64,000 nucleotides of DNA from Apus apus (lineage: Eukaryota > Chordata > Aves > Apodiformes > Apodidae). Position numbers and translations under genes: made by a program. The notes under the pieces were generated by a model. That model did not search any database, was not told the origin of the DNA, and saw only the letters and a list, made by a program, of their open reading frames with translations. Positions 13,066-24,404 of the stretch are shown here, piece by piece. Within the stretch, counting starts at the first letter, position 1. Every line of letters begins with the position of its first letter. Location of the stretch: the NCBI RefSeq assembly GCF_020740795.1, contig NC_067285.1, positions 91,099,152 through 91,163,151 of the forward strand, in the 5' to 3' direction.

Positions 13066-16000
13066 AAATGCTGAATCTTGGGGAGAAGAAAAAAGCTACA
13101 GTCGTTAAGTAGAGGGAATAGAGAAATAACTCATGATACACACTGTCCTAAGCCTAAGCTAAGCATTCCCACTAAAAATACCAGACAACAGAAAAACCCA
13201 GTATCACACTGTTCTGTCCTGTCCTGTATTCACCCCCATCTAGAGCAATCTATTAATACATCCTGCAAAAAAAAAAAAAAATACAGGATGCTTGCTTGCT
13301 GCTAGGCAAGCCACAACACTAGGTCTCAGTCCCAGCAAGACCATCAGCAAGACCACAGCCCGAAGATATGATACTTCAGTGCCTCATTTTTAATATCCTA
13401 AAGCATCTCATCATTCCAAAAATCTAGATGGGTTACTTAGAAGGCAGTACTTAATCACTTCTTAAATACAGGTTTTCAGGAACTAGAATGAAAAACCCTT
13501 TTTTCAACTGCAGCTGCCATTTTTGGACCTTGATTGGTGTTTTCTGGATGTTTACTAAGACTGACTTATACTCTGAAGGAGTGCCCAAGAATAGACCAAG
13601 ACATTAAAATTCCATGCAAAAAATGCATCTGAAACTAAGCACAAACCACATTCTTCACCCTGCTATGCTCCCTATCAACTGACATCCCTCCCTCAACAGC
13701 TGTATTTGTATTTTGTCCTGTTGCAAAGGTATCCCAGGTTGCCTTCTCAAACACAATGGCTAGAACTATATCTGGAGATGCAGCACTGTTGTCGCCAAGA
13801 ACCAGACATGCCTTAGTTCACCAGGTCTGCAGGTAAGTCCCTGCACCCCAGGTAACCAGAAGGCAGGTTGGACTACCTGTGAGACTCACCTTTCTGGCAG
13901 AGACAGACTGGGGGCACCTGGTGCTCCTAACAGTTCACAAGAGCTAATATGCCTTGCAAGACCTAAAGGAGTACTAGCACAATAAATCCTTTGATAAATT
14001 CACTGCCCGTTTTTGTCCACCCAAGTGGCTGAAATAGACAACCTTTGGAGCTCAATTAATCTCATAAATGGAAGCCACATGGAAGGATGGGTTAAACTCA
14101 TACATAAACTCATACAGCTCATAAACTCATAAAACTCATACTCATAGAACAATTGCAGTGTATGCCTGATGGCCTTGCAAACCTTCAGTGGTCTGTGGCC
14201 TAGACAAGGAATCATATGCACAAAAATATTTAGAAAGAGATAAACCTGAGCTGGATACTTGCAATTTGTTATTCTCTACTGCAAGCAATGTAAAACACTA
14301 TTGTTCACTGCCACCTTGCAGAATGGAGTTCTTAAAAGAACACAATGAAATAATAATAAACAGAATAAAAATAATTTCCTCTCACCCACCACTCTCCTAC
14401 CTCTTAAACAATTACATTACAGGTCTTTCTTTTCTCTGATTGCGACAGAAATGCATAATCAGGAGTTCTTGCCACACTCCTGCACTTCTTGAGAAACAGC
14501 TCTGACACTGGCCATACTTGGGCAGTGTCAGAGAACAAAGCTTTGTTGACCAGAGGATGAAACATGCAGATAACTTACAATGTAACATCCAAATTCCTGA
14601 AGCATGGGGAAACCCTCTTGTCCATTTCAAAATTAATTTACTATCCAGAAGTATCCTTTTGGGTTTAGCCTGAATCCTCAAGCTGCAGTTTCCACAAACA
14701 GATTTCCTGGTGTAGCTGAGGGCATCTCCTACCTTTCTGCACCATTGGAAACTTAACACCCCAACATCCCATCACACTTCACCTTCAGTTCTGTGATTCT
14801 GCTCATGGAAGACAGTACAGTGAAGGAAATTGCTTGTATTTCTCTTCATTTAAACACTGCAATAACTCAAAACAAGAGAGGGAAGGTGATGTCTCTGCCA
14901 AGAGATGGTACCAAAAAAAAAAGCCAAAACCCCAAACAACAAAAAAACCCAAACAACCTGTCAGCTCATTCCTCAGCAGCTTCTGCACCACACTGATCTC
15001 AATATTTTTACAGCATTATTGTACTCCTCAATAAATATAAAGTCACCCTGCTGCCTTCATGTTATACCAGCAGTTACTCAGGTACCTAATGATTTTTCTG
15101 TTATTAAAATCCTAGTAATTCATTGTCTCAGGATTTAATCTTCCTCAAAGATTACTGGATCTAAGCATGAGATATATAAAGGAAAGAGGAAGAGACCAGG
15201 ACAGTCAGAATTAGATCAAACATTCCTGTCTCCACTCAGCACTAGGGTTGTCACATACAGTTCTGACTGCTAACACACTTGGTTGACTTAGAGAAAGTTT
15301 TTTTCTTACTGAAATAGCTAAGCACAGTAAAGTAAACATAAAGTAAACATAAGACCTTGGAAGGACACTTAAACTACATCCCCTAGAGTTTAGTTAGAAA
15401 ACCCTGAGCTAGCTTTAAACCAGCTAGCGATTGTATGGCTGCCATAGCATGGACCTTCTGTCAGCCCTGTCACCAAAAGCAAGGCCATGCACCATCACAT
15501 GTTGTTTTTACCCTGGAAAATTATCAAGTCCAAAGATGTGACTCTGAGAGTCCTAGCATGAGGCTTCACAATAACAATTCAGGTACCAGCTTCTACTGGT
15601 ACCCATCATCTGCTGCTCACATTCCTTACTGAGTCCAGGGCTCTTATGAACTAAAACCAGAAAAGTGTTTGTTACAAGAGCAAGAACAACATTCACAACA
15701 TCTAAATAAAGGAAGAGAAACACTTGAGAATGCCTGGTAATCCAAAGAAAAAGATTAACAGAAAATAATTCAAAAACAAATGTAAAGTTAATAAATTAAA
15801 ATAGGCAGGAATCATTTTCAAATTACATACTTACAAGGAAGATAATTCCTTAGTACCATCACATCTTCACATAAAATAGGATAAGAGATGATAAATATGA
15901 TTTCAACATCATCATCCAAGCATGCAGCATACTGAGGAGCACCAGCATGATAAAAAATCCCACGATCCACCTATGATTGCATACTTTACCTTACATGTGG

Positions 16001-18050
16001 AAAGCCCACAATGGCAGCAGTTTGTTTTGAACAGAATGATATGGACACAACCTGAATTTCTAAGATTTTCTGAGTTAGACTAAAGGTCTGTCTAAACTTG
16101 GAAGCTGCCTCCAGTAGGTGCCACCAGTGGGATGAAGAGCACTGCAAAAGAACATGCAGTCATGAACTGTAAAGATACTGCTCCACCTTTCAACATTTCA
16201 TGACTGTATTTAGTAGTATGCCAATAGATTTCTCTTCCATATTTTAGTTTACAGTGAACAGTAACTGTTTTCTTTAAGCCATAAGCCTTGTACAAACACT
16301 TGGTCATCGGTTCTCCATGCTGAAGACTCACATTCTGAGTATTTTACCCTTATTTTTAAATACTTTGCTTCCTTAGCTTTTGGGACTTTTTTTTTCCACA
16401 ACAAAGAACAAAGTTCCCTCCAACAGGCAGTGTTAAGTGCCAAAACCTGAACTCCATGGCAAATGGGGGCAACCATTTTTCTGCACAGTGAAACTGAACA
16501 ACTTGTCCTCTAAAGGAGATATTCCAAGTTATCCTGGTTGACTGGAACTGATAATACACAGGGAACACACCTGAGACTTTTTCCACATACTGAGTTTATT
16601 CTTGGCTACCCATCTAGTTTAGCTTTACATTAGAACCTGGGCTTTAAGGCTTGCATTATGTATGAGAATCCAGATACACTTACAACATTAATTATTCCAC
16701 ACAAAAGAAAACCTGCCATTAGCAATTCAATGCATCATTTACATCATCATCATAATTAACAATTCCCTTTCTTCCAATAAATTTGGGCATAACAACTGCA
16801 TCACTTTTCCATTTTGACTCCTTGCTCTCATGTTACAGCTTCACAGGTATGCTCCTACTAACTGCAACAATTATTAAAATTAGTTTTATCACATTAACTT
16901 TTGACTAGGATGCATTACAGTATCATTCTGTCTCTTCCACTGCATCTAGAATATCATGGTTTCAAAGTTCAGGGTGCTTTGTAAAAGCAATTTATCTGCC
17001 ACAGGCATGTCTGGGGTACTAGCTGCTCACTTTACGCCAGGCATCTTCCAGAGCTCTATTAGTCTGAGAGAGTTAACAGAAATTACAACACAGATGAAAG
17101 GTTTTTGCTGTTGTCAGTGACAAACACATTCATATAAGAACTAAGGTGTTGAGCAAGGAGTGTTGGTTATGGCACTACTTTAATGAACCTGTAAGATCAT
17201 GCTTTTGCGCTAAGTAATGCACGAGCAACCTCAGCATTCCTGTAAACAATTTAAGTATGCTGGAGGATGTAACACTGGACAAGGGATACACAGAGTGAAC
17301 ACTGGTGAAGGCCAACGAAAAAAGCAGAGGCAAAAGTTACAGCCTCCTATTTCAACAGTCTCAAATAGCATTTAAAGGTCCATTTTGCACGAATACCTAT
17401 GGGAATGAGACAGTGAGGGAGGACAGGAGAATCTTTTCCTATTATTATACTCAAGAGAAAGAGAACGAAGGGAGGCCCTCCGACTTGGAGAGGAAATAAC
17501 CCTGGAAATCCAGCTTACTGGAGCCATGGTGACAATGGGGTAATATTAAGTAGCAGAAAATTATTAAGAGGAAGGTCAAGGTAACCACCCTATTCAGCAA
17601 GCTCAACAGTATTAGAAGTGAAAAGCACACTAGCCAGCAGATAGATAGGTAAAGTCTATGAAGTTATATAAAAAGTGGCCAGAAAGAGCCATAACAAAAA
17701 AAAGTTAGGAAGATGAACTAAAAAGGAGAAAAGGGAATGCCATAAATGAATGATTTCCAGGAACTGCCACCATGTCACAAATACACATTATTTATTTCTA
17801 GGGGAGAGAAAAGACTGGTCATGTTACAAGGTGCAGAGATGCAGCCCTGTGAATACAGTGCTTCCTGCTAGACTGTCTGCTCCATCGCTGCAATACTCCG
17901 TCCCATTGTGCCCGAAGTCATGGTCACCACCCAACAAGATGCAGCACAGAGTGCTTTCCAAGCAGCTTTCATCAGGGCTGCACTCCCATAACTGAAAGGC
18001 CACGACAGTCACTAACAAAGCTCTCAGCTGATCAATGTCTCAACACTGTC
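13066..18050. other. Intergenic DNA downstream of CHRNA9
   Basis: I see no gene. The stretch holds A-runs (13267, 14910) and a low-complexity run of ACTCATA units at 14096-14145. It lies beyond the CHRNA9 polyadenylation signal. Confidence 0.55.
14094..14146. repeat. Imperfect tandem repeat, ACTCATA units
   Basis: Several copies of a 7 to 9 base unit (AAACTCATA with indels) follow each other. It is short and imperfect, and I see no function for it. Confidence 0.7.
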
Positions 18051-18071
18051 ACAGCCTAGAGAATCAATTTG

Positions 18072-18077
18072 TTTATT
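18072..18077 (-). promoter_or_regulatory. CHRNA9 polyadenylation signal AATAAA
   Basis: On the minus strand an AATAAA hexamer lies about 110 bases after the CHRNA9 stop codon. It is the first canonical hexamer downstream, so a short 3' UTR ending near 18050 is likely. Other sites further on are possible. Confidence 0.65.
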
Positions 18078-18186
18078 GTTGCAGAATGCAAGACAAAGAT
18101 CTCAAAACCACCCCTGTCCCACAGCTCCAGGGAAACAAGCCAACTCAGTATATTCAGATTTACAAAAGGAATATTTTCATCTTCAG

Positions 18187-18743
18187 TTAAGCTGCTTTCC
18201 CAATGATCAGCATGCTCATAAAAAACACCATGATAAAAAAAATCCACATGAAAAATCTGTCCATCACTTTTGCGACTTTTTTCCACTCAATTCCTTTGGC
18301 CTTGTTTGCTTTATGGTCTCGAACACAATTAGCAATATACTCAATATTTTTAATTAGCATTTTGTAACAGGAACAGCAATTAACAGTCTCCCTAATATTT
18401 TCACCATTAACCCCACAGCTTTTATTCAAACTTCCATTGAGCTTCTCCTTGAGATGACAGTCATCATTCCTATAGGAAAGGTGATTCCTTACTTCTCTGT
18501 GCCTCCTCTGACATCTGTCATCCCCCTCTAACTTACGCTCTTCCCCCTTCTCTCTTTTCGGACTTGTGCAATTTTCACCCACATCATAAACAAAAAAGAT
18601 TTTTGACATGTAGTCCAAAATAACCACCCTGGCCCATTGTGGAACAGGCTTTGCTTCTGAGCCACAGTGATGGAGATTCATTATAATGATCGTCAGTGCA
18701 GTGGAAGCTGTGATCATCGTCATAGTTGCTATGTAATACTTTC
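18187..18743 (-). CDS. CHRNA9: CHRNA9 coding exon 5 (M3, cytoplasmic loop, M4, stop)
   Basis: The exon begins after TTCTAG with GAAAGTATTAC, completing the split Gly302 codon, and ends with the stop codon at 18187-18189. It carries M3, the M3-M4 cytoplasmic loop rich in Lys, Arg and Glu, and M4 ending IIGKAA. The loop is the most variable part of the family and differs most from mammals. Confidence 0.96.
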
Positions 18744-21700
18744 CTAGAACACAAAATAAAATCATATTACAGATGCAACTCTAAAAAAAATTCAATGTAA
18801 CTGTAACAATAAGTGCTAATGATAAGTGCAAGTGAAACCAGTTTTTAATTACCTGTATTATCTATACTTGGATTACACTTAATTTACCATTTAAAAACAC
18901 AGATTAAAGCCATTCAAGTAAAACCTCATACTTGTTACTGGCATGCCTTTATCAGATGAGTGACTATTGTATTAGCATGGTAAATACTTGCAAGCCAAAA
19001 CCTCTGATTTCTCAAAATACACTTATTCAGAAAACAGCTTAAAAGTGTTTATCAGGAGCCTTGCTCTTTTCCTGATGTCCGTAAAACCCCAGTGTAGACA
19101 GCTTCACCTGGCACATTTGAAATCCCACTTCCTGATGTATTAACAAAAGGGGTGGTAATGTTTTGTTGGAGCTATTGATACATCCTACACCAGCGTTCGC
19201 ATTCACACAGACCAGGGAATATCCAGACCACAACTACTGTACTAACAACTAAGAGCTCAGGCACAGAGCTGAAAGGTGGCTCTGTTGCCACCCTTCTTGA
19301 GATTTGCTGTTTCTTCAGAAAGCACAAATTTCAGTATAACTAGAACAAACAGGAACAGAGCTTGTTCTGGCCAGGAACAGATAGTAAAAAGGGTGAACGC
19401 AAGCTGTGGCCCTCAGCCACTGCTTGTCACAAGGGAAGTACACAGGTGAGCAGCTAAACTGCTGTGGCTTGTGCCTATGCAAAGAGGCAGCTCCCAGCCC
19501 TGCTGTGGTCTTGTGGAGCCTCTGCAGGAAAAGCGAGGGCTGGCATCCATGACACAGGATGTGACACAGACAAGCACGATGGGATCCCAGTTTCTAAAGG
19601 GGTTGGAAAGGATGGTGAGGAGAGTGTGAGAAGAGAGAAAGCAGACTGAGGTCAGGTCCTGACTCCTTAATGTAGACAGTGTGATAGGAAGGTAGGGAAG
19701 TTACTCCACTACAGCAAGTCTGTATTCTAGGGAGGAACAGTTGCTGCTGGTGTGGGAAATGCATTCAACTTTCCTACTCATGGACCGGTGTTTTGTCTCA
19801 GTTAAGCCATGCAGGTTTTCATAAAAACAGTAATAATGAAAATTAAAATTGTTATCTTAATTAAGCTGGAAGCTAGAGTGAAGTTAACAGTATTTCTAGT
19901 CCTCCAGAAATTCTATCAGGGTAGCTGGGCAGCCTCCAGCCCCAGGGGTGGATCAACCAGGGGCAAAAGGGTCTTGGCAGAAGGCAGGTGCTAAACACCA
20001 CCCTTTTGCTACCCATCAGCTCTTTTAAACCCTCAGGCCTAGAATGAAATTCAGCATAATGGATTGCTAGGCATTATATTTCAATGTAACTATTGTCAGA
20101 CATCAAGTCAACCCTGAACATCCCAGCCAGGTCATCCAACCACCTGATCTGACAGAAATGTATGTTTAAACAGTCTGATCTTGTGTGTACAGCTCTTGCT
20201 TACACTTTGTACGCCAGTTCTAAAATTGTTTTCTATTACTAAGTTTATTACAATGTGACAAAATAATTCTAAATGTCTAATTATATTTAATAAATACAAA
20301 ATAGCTAGCTAATATAATTAAAATAAATACAAAATAACTTTAAAGAGCTTCAGCATACCTGTAAAAATTCCATGCATGTTGTATTTCACTATGTTTTAAA
20401 TATGCAACACCTATACCTTATCAGAAGTCACAAACAACATATAGAATCATAGAATCACAGAATGTTAGGGGTTTGAAGGGGCCTCCAGAGACCATTGAGT
20501 CCTACCCCCTGCCAAAGCAGGACCACCTAGGGCAGGCCACACAGGAATAAATCCAGGTGGGTTTTGAAAGTCTCCAGGGAAGAAGACTCCTTGCCATAAA
20601 GCCCTGCTATTATTAAGCCATGTTTAAAGACAAAACATGTAAAACTCACCTATCAAAGGTACACTTTCAGATGGAGGCATGATCTCTGCAACCATCAGCT
20701 GAAACACAGTCAGAGCAAGAAGAACTGTAACACCCAGAGACACTTTTTCCCCAGAGTCTGCAGGGAGATAGAATCCCAGTGGGGCCAGGAAAGAGATCAA
20801 AACACAAGGCAGCAACAGATTAAATATGTAGAATGAAGACTTCCTTTTCAAAATCAGTGTGAAGGTCACATCTGGATAAGGCTCAGAGCAGCAGCCATAA
20901 GTTATGACATTCTTAACTGCTGGCATACCATGAACCTCCCATTCCACATCTTCTACGAAGTCAGAGAGGTCACCACTATCAAGAGAATTAATGATGTCTA
21001 CCTGATTACCATTATAGGTCCAGGACCCAAATGTAAGGTTGCACTGCTGGCTGTCAAAAGGAAAATAAGATACATCCACTACACATGAGCTCTTTGTGAT
21101 AGCAGGTGCATCCCAAGTGATTTTTCCATCATATCTCAACACAATATTAGTATTCACTGGTTCTGAAAAGTCATCATCAGCCCTAAAAGACAGAAAAGTG
21201 ACAGTCAGGATCAACAGGCAACAACTTAATGTGTAGGGCAGGGAGGTAGGGAAAGACCTTTGCTTCACACCATTAAAAGCATGCTTCTGAAGTCATGTTA
21301 TTTATTTATACTAAGCTTTATTAGGAACTTACTATTACCTATCATTTACAGGCACCAGTGCCCATTAATGCCTTTGTGGACACAATCTTCCAGAGCTCTT
21401 CAGCAGCCTCAGCAGAAAGCACTTCAAACTGCCAGAGTATTCAATTCCCAGCGCAGAGAAATTCAGAACAGTTTTGCTGTGTAGCATAATCAATTGCCAA
21501 ATCCTCTCTATGGCTTTATTGCAAAATATTTAGATGATCAACAACAAATGTTAAGACAACAAACAAACCCCTTGCTAAGGTAAGGTGAAGAGATGAAAGT
21601 TCAAACTCTGTGGGTCAGTTCCTCCTTCAACCCCTTCCCTCAGACTGAATATTCAAGCTTATTTTCTCCAGTCACACTCACTTGTTGTACAGGACAATAT

Positions 21701-23874
21701 CTGGTCTCCAAACCAAATTGCTTGGAATCCTGATAGAATCCAACCCATCATATTTATCCTTGTCCCATTTGAGGTAAGCATCATACCAGCTTTGTCGAAT
21801 CCATAAGTAAGCCGACAAAATTTGGTTCCTTTCATCCTGCATAAAAATGTAGAAATATTTCTAGCTGAAGGTGACAAAAATCACATCTTAGATGGAGACA
21901 ACAATTGTTGTATAGCTTTAAAGTAGTGTCCAAAAAAAGGCCAGAATGCTGACAGGCCACAAGAGAACAAGTACATATGCCCATACAGGGTACAAGGGGC
22001 TTGCATCCTCCCTAGCTTTAATCATAATTGTCTAAGGCTCCCAGTACATTAAGAATTTGCTTTTGTGAGCTTCAGAGTACCAAACAGCTAACAGATTCAG
22101 CCTACCAATTTCTTTGAAAGCTTGGTGAGGCCTCAAAGGTGTAATTCAAAAGTCAGAAAAGAGATTTTCTGGTCTCCTAGACACATTTTCTTTTGCCTAA
22201 AAAAGTATATCTGGTTAAATCAAATTTATTTTAAAAGTTACTTAAGGCTAAAATAGGGCATTTATGTAGAAATTAATTGCATCTTAGAAAAAGCATTTGT
22301 TCTTTCTATTTAAAACTCAGCAAAAGTTGCCTGGAGGGTGTGATACCAACACCTAACAACAGAAGAAGTCTTAACAGTACAGTAGCTGTAAGTTTGCAAA
22401 CTTAAAATGAAAATCTTAGTGCTGCAATCAGATAAGAATCTACGAAGAACTGGAAAACATGACCCTCGTGAGGAAGGATTATTGAAGTTGTCACAACAAA
22501 ATGCAAGCTGCCTTTCCTACGCCAAGCAAAAGGTTTACAGCTAGTACATTTCCACGTATCTTTAGAAAAAGAGAACTGCACTCTTACCATATCTTTAATT
22601 TGGGACAATGTGATCTGAAGGGTGACATTCAGTACTTTATCTGTGTCTTCCACTGGTCTTAGAGCATTTGAGTAGTCTTCAAACAGTTCATTAAACAGCA
22701 TGTGAGCATATTTTCCTTTCGCTGATTTTACATCTAGGTAACATTTATTCAGCACATCAGGTTAAGAACTGAGCAGTAGCAGAAGATATCCTCTTTCTAC
22801 AGCTTCAAGTAGCATTTGCTGCAACTATATTAAACATTCACACACTGTAGAATATAATTTAGTGCAAAATCAGAAGTATACCTAATGAAGCTATTCAAAT
22901 AAGGACAGCATTCACCTGTAGAAAATGAATAGCTAATTCTAGCATTCCACACCAACCAAAAAAACCCTCTACATCCATAGATTCCTGCCTGTTTTGAAGG
23001 CAAATATCAGTACCTTTATTTTACTGGTGTTTTTCACAGGCAAAGAGATTACTGACTTACAGTCATACATCTGCCAAACTAAAATTAGAAGCAAAGTCTG
23101 AGGTCAAACCTATTCCCTGGCTAATAACTTCTGATTTTTCCCTAGATGCAGCACTGAGATTCATACTACTTTCAGAATTTACTCTTTCTTTTTTAACTAC
23201 CTCCTGGAAAAAGTCTGAGCTGCTGTTCTTCACAAATTGGCAACTGCATGATGAGCACATCCTTGCACTAACAGCTTTTCCAAACCATGTACTTAGAGAT
23301 GGTTCCTGCTATCCAGGCTTAGTCACTAAAGATCATTCACTGAAACTTTAGGTTTTAAATGACAGTTTTGCTGTTCCACACCATTTTGTGCATCACAGTT
23401 TCTGTAGGCAGTCTTTGTATTACCTTTAGATAGATTCTCACATTCTGCCAGCAAAGGGCAAGGACAGTAACATTCAAGACTTGCACAAATGCCAGCTGGC
23501 ACTACCTAGGAAGCAAGTGCTTTGGAGTGTATCACTCTCTGGTGACTCACAGTGACTTCCTGGACTAATAAAAACAAACCTTTCTGATTAAAAAGAAATC
23601 CTAGCAAATCAAAGCTTCACAAAGAATGCTTAAGTTCTAGCTGTACGTGATCATTCACTTTGTCTTTGCATCAATGAGACAAAATAAAATGAAACAGATG
23701 AAAGACTTGAAGACTTCAACTATGTAAGACATATCAGGATAGTAGCTCCTATCTGAGTAAAATAAACCTCAATGCAACATTTAGCTATTGAGCAGTATTC
23801 TCACCTTGAAGCATCACTGCTGTAAACAGCAACCAGAGAGAGATGGAGAAGGAGGACAGGCTATTTCTCTTCAT
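18187..23874 (-). CDS. CHRNA9: Nicotinic acetylcholine receptor subunit alpha-9 (five coding exons)
   Basis: This gene codes the alpha-9 subunit of the pentameric acetylcholine-gated, calcium-permeable channel which, usually with alpha-10, mediates efferent inhibition of hair cells. Coding exons on the minus strand are 23805-23874, 22588-22733, 21682-21836, 20650-21182 and 18187-18743; every junction has GT...AG and the phases agree, giving 486 residues, close to the usual alpha-9 length of about 480. It has a signal peptide (1-23), an extracellular ligand domain with loop A Tyr122, the Cys-loop pair Cys157/Cys171, loop B Trp178 and the alpha-type vicinal cysteines Cys221/Cys222. M1 (about 240-262), M2 (about 269-289), M3 (about 304-326), a long variable cytoplasmic loop and M4 (about 461-482) follow. 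Possible N-glycosylation sites are Asn59 and Asn172. No frame break is seen. The alpha-9 assignment rests on the [16 protein letters not shown] and M2-M3 region. Confidence 0.97.
18744..20649 (-). other. CHRNA9 intron 4
   Basis: The largest intron, about 1.9 kb, with GTGAGT at its 5' end and TTCTAG at its 3' end. It contains a CR1 fragment close to the donor and otherwise AT-rich sequence without recognisable features. Confidence 0.9.
20441..20595 (-). mobile_element. CR1 LINE fragment in CHRNA9 intron 4
   Basis: A minus-strand CR1 3' end. On the plus strand it starts with the reverse of the tail (ATAGAATCATAGAATCACAG) followed by the block GGAGGCCCCTT-like and the conserved region up to the AGACTCC block. 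It sits about 55 bases from the exon 4 donor and has the same orientation as the gene. Confidence 0.88.
20650..21182 (-). CDS. CHRNA9: CHRNA9 coding exon 4 (Cys-loop, loop B, loop C, M1, M2)
   Basis: The exon starts after TTTTAG and ends ATAG before GTGAGT. It codes residues 125-301 plus the split codons at each side, including the Cys-loop with 13 residues between the cysteines, the SWTYNG loop B, the adjacent cysteines of loop C and the pore-lining M2 segment. Confidence 0.97.
21183..21681 (-). other. CHRNA9 intron 3
   Basis: About 0.5 kb, bounded by GTGAGT and a TTTTAG acceptor with a pyrimidine tract. I see nothing else in it. Confidence 0.9.
21682..21836 (-). CDS. CHRNA9: CHRNA9 coding exon 3 (loop A region)
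   Basis: 155 bases after a TTTATGCAG acceptor. It codes residues 73-123, starting at the DERNQIL motif and ending in the [10 protein letters not shown] motif that holds loop A Tyr122; the last lysine codon is split across the junction. Confidence 0.97.
21837..22587 (-). other. CHRNA9 intron 2
   Basis: About 0.75 kb of AT-rich sequence with a GTAAGA donor and GCAG acceptor. I see no repeat or exon in it. Confidence 0.88.
22588..22733 (-). CDS. CHRNA9: CHRNA9 coding exon 2
   Basis: It codes the start of the mature extracellular domain up to the IKDM motif, ending before GTAAGA. Two acceptors in the same frame are possible: CTAG ending at 22734 (exon from 22733) or TCAG ending at 22722 (exon from 22721, four residues shorter). 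I use the longer one. Asn59 in an NVT context is a likely glycosylation site. Confidence 0.93.
22734..23804 (-). other. CHRNA9 intron 1
   Basis: About 1.07 kb, GTGAGA donor. No repeat element or further exon recognised. Confidence 0.85.
23805..23874 (-). CDS. CHRNA9: CHRNA9 coding exon 1 (signal peptide)
   Basis: A start codon at 23872-23874 opens a 23-residue signal peptide: basic start (MKRN), hydrophobic core (about residues 11-21) and then the GTGAGA donor after the first base of codon 24. The phase fits exon 2. No ORF longer than this is needed upstream. Confidence 0.88.
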
Positions 23875-24092
23875 TTCTGGATCTTAAATAAAACTGTTCA
23901 TTCAAGGGCACAAAAACGTTTATCGCCATGCAAAACTAAAGAAAAAATAAAAATCAAGTTGCACAGCTATGTAAAGATGCCGAGGCACTGATGAGCTGCT
24001 AGAAGCAACTCAGTCGTCCCTCAGCAGCTGTCAGAGTCCCAGAGCGACCGATGGTCTTTGCCCCTCCTTCCGTAACCTGAGAGCTGCCTGCT
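23875..24092 (-). promoter_or_regulatory. CHRNA9 proximal 5' flank
   Basis: The 220 bases between the start codon and a CR1 copy should hold the 5' UTR and perhaps the core promoter. I see no clear TATA box. On the minus strand a TTTTTTCTTTAG sequence lies about 65 bases before the start codon and could be an acceptor for an upstream noncoding exon. A CAGCTG E-box occurs near 24024. Confidence 0.4.
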
Positions 24093-24404
24093 CGATGGAG
24101 TTAAGCTTTTTTCAGTGAAGACCAGTGATAGGACAAGGGGTAATGGATACAAGTTGGAGCATAGGAGGTTTAAGATGAACATCAGGAAAAATTTTTTTAC
24201 TGTAAGAGTGACAGAGCACTGGAACAGGCTGCCCAGAGAGGTTGTGGAGTCTCCTTCTCTGGAGACATTCAAAACCCGCCTGGATGCCTTCCTGTGTGAT
24301 GTACTCTAGGTGACCCTGCTCTGGCAGGGGGGTTGGACTAGATGATCTTTCGAGGTCCCTTCCAACCCCTATGATTCTATGATTCTATGATTCTATGATT
24401 CTAT
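24093..24404 (+). mobile_element. CR1 LINE, 3' end, upstream of CHRNA9
   Basis: A CR1 3' end in plus orientation, from CGATGGAG to four ATTCTATG-like tail units at 24370-24404. It is closely related to the minus-strand copy at 48414-49055, with which it shares the stretch from the GATGGAGTTAAGC block to the tail. It lies within about 220-530 bases upstream of the CHRNA9 start codon, on the opposite strand. Confidence 0.95.
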
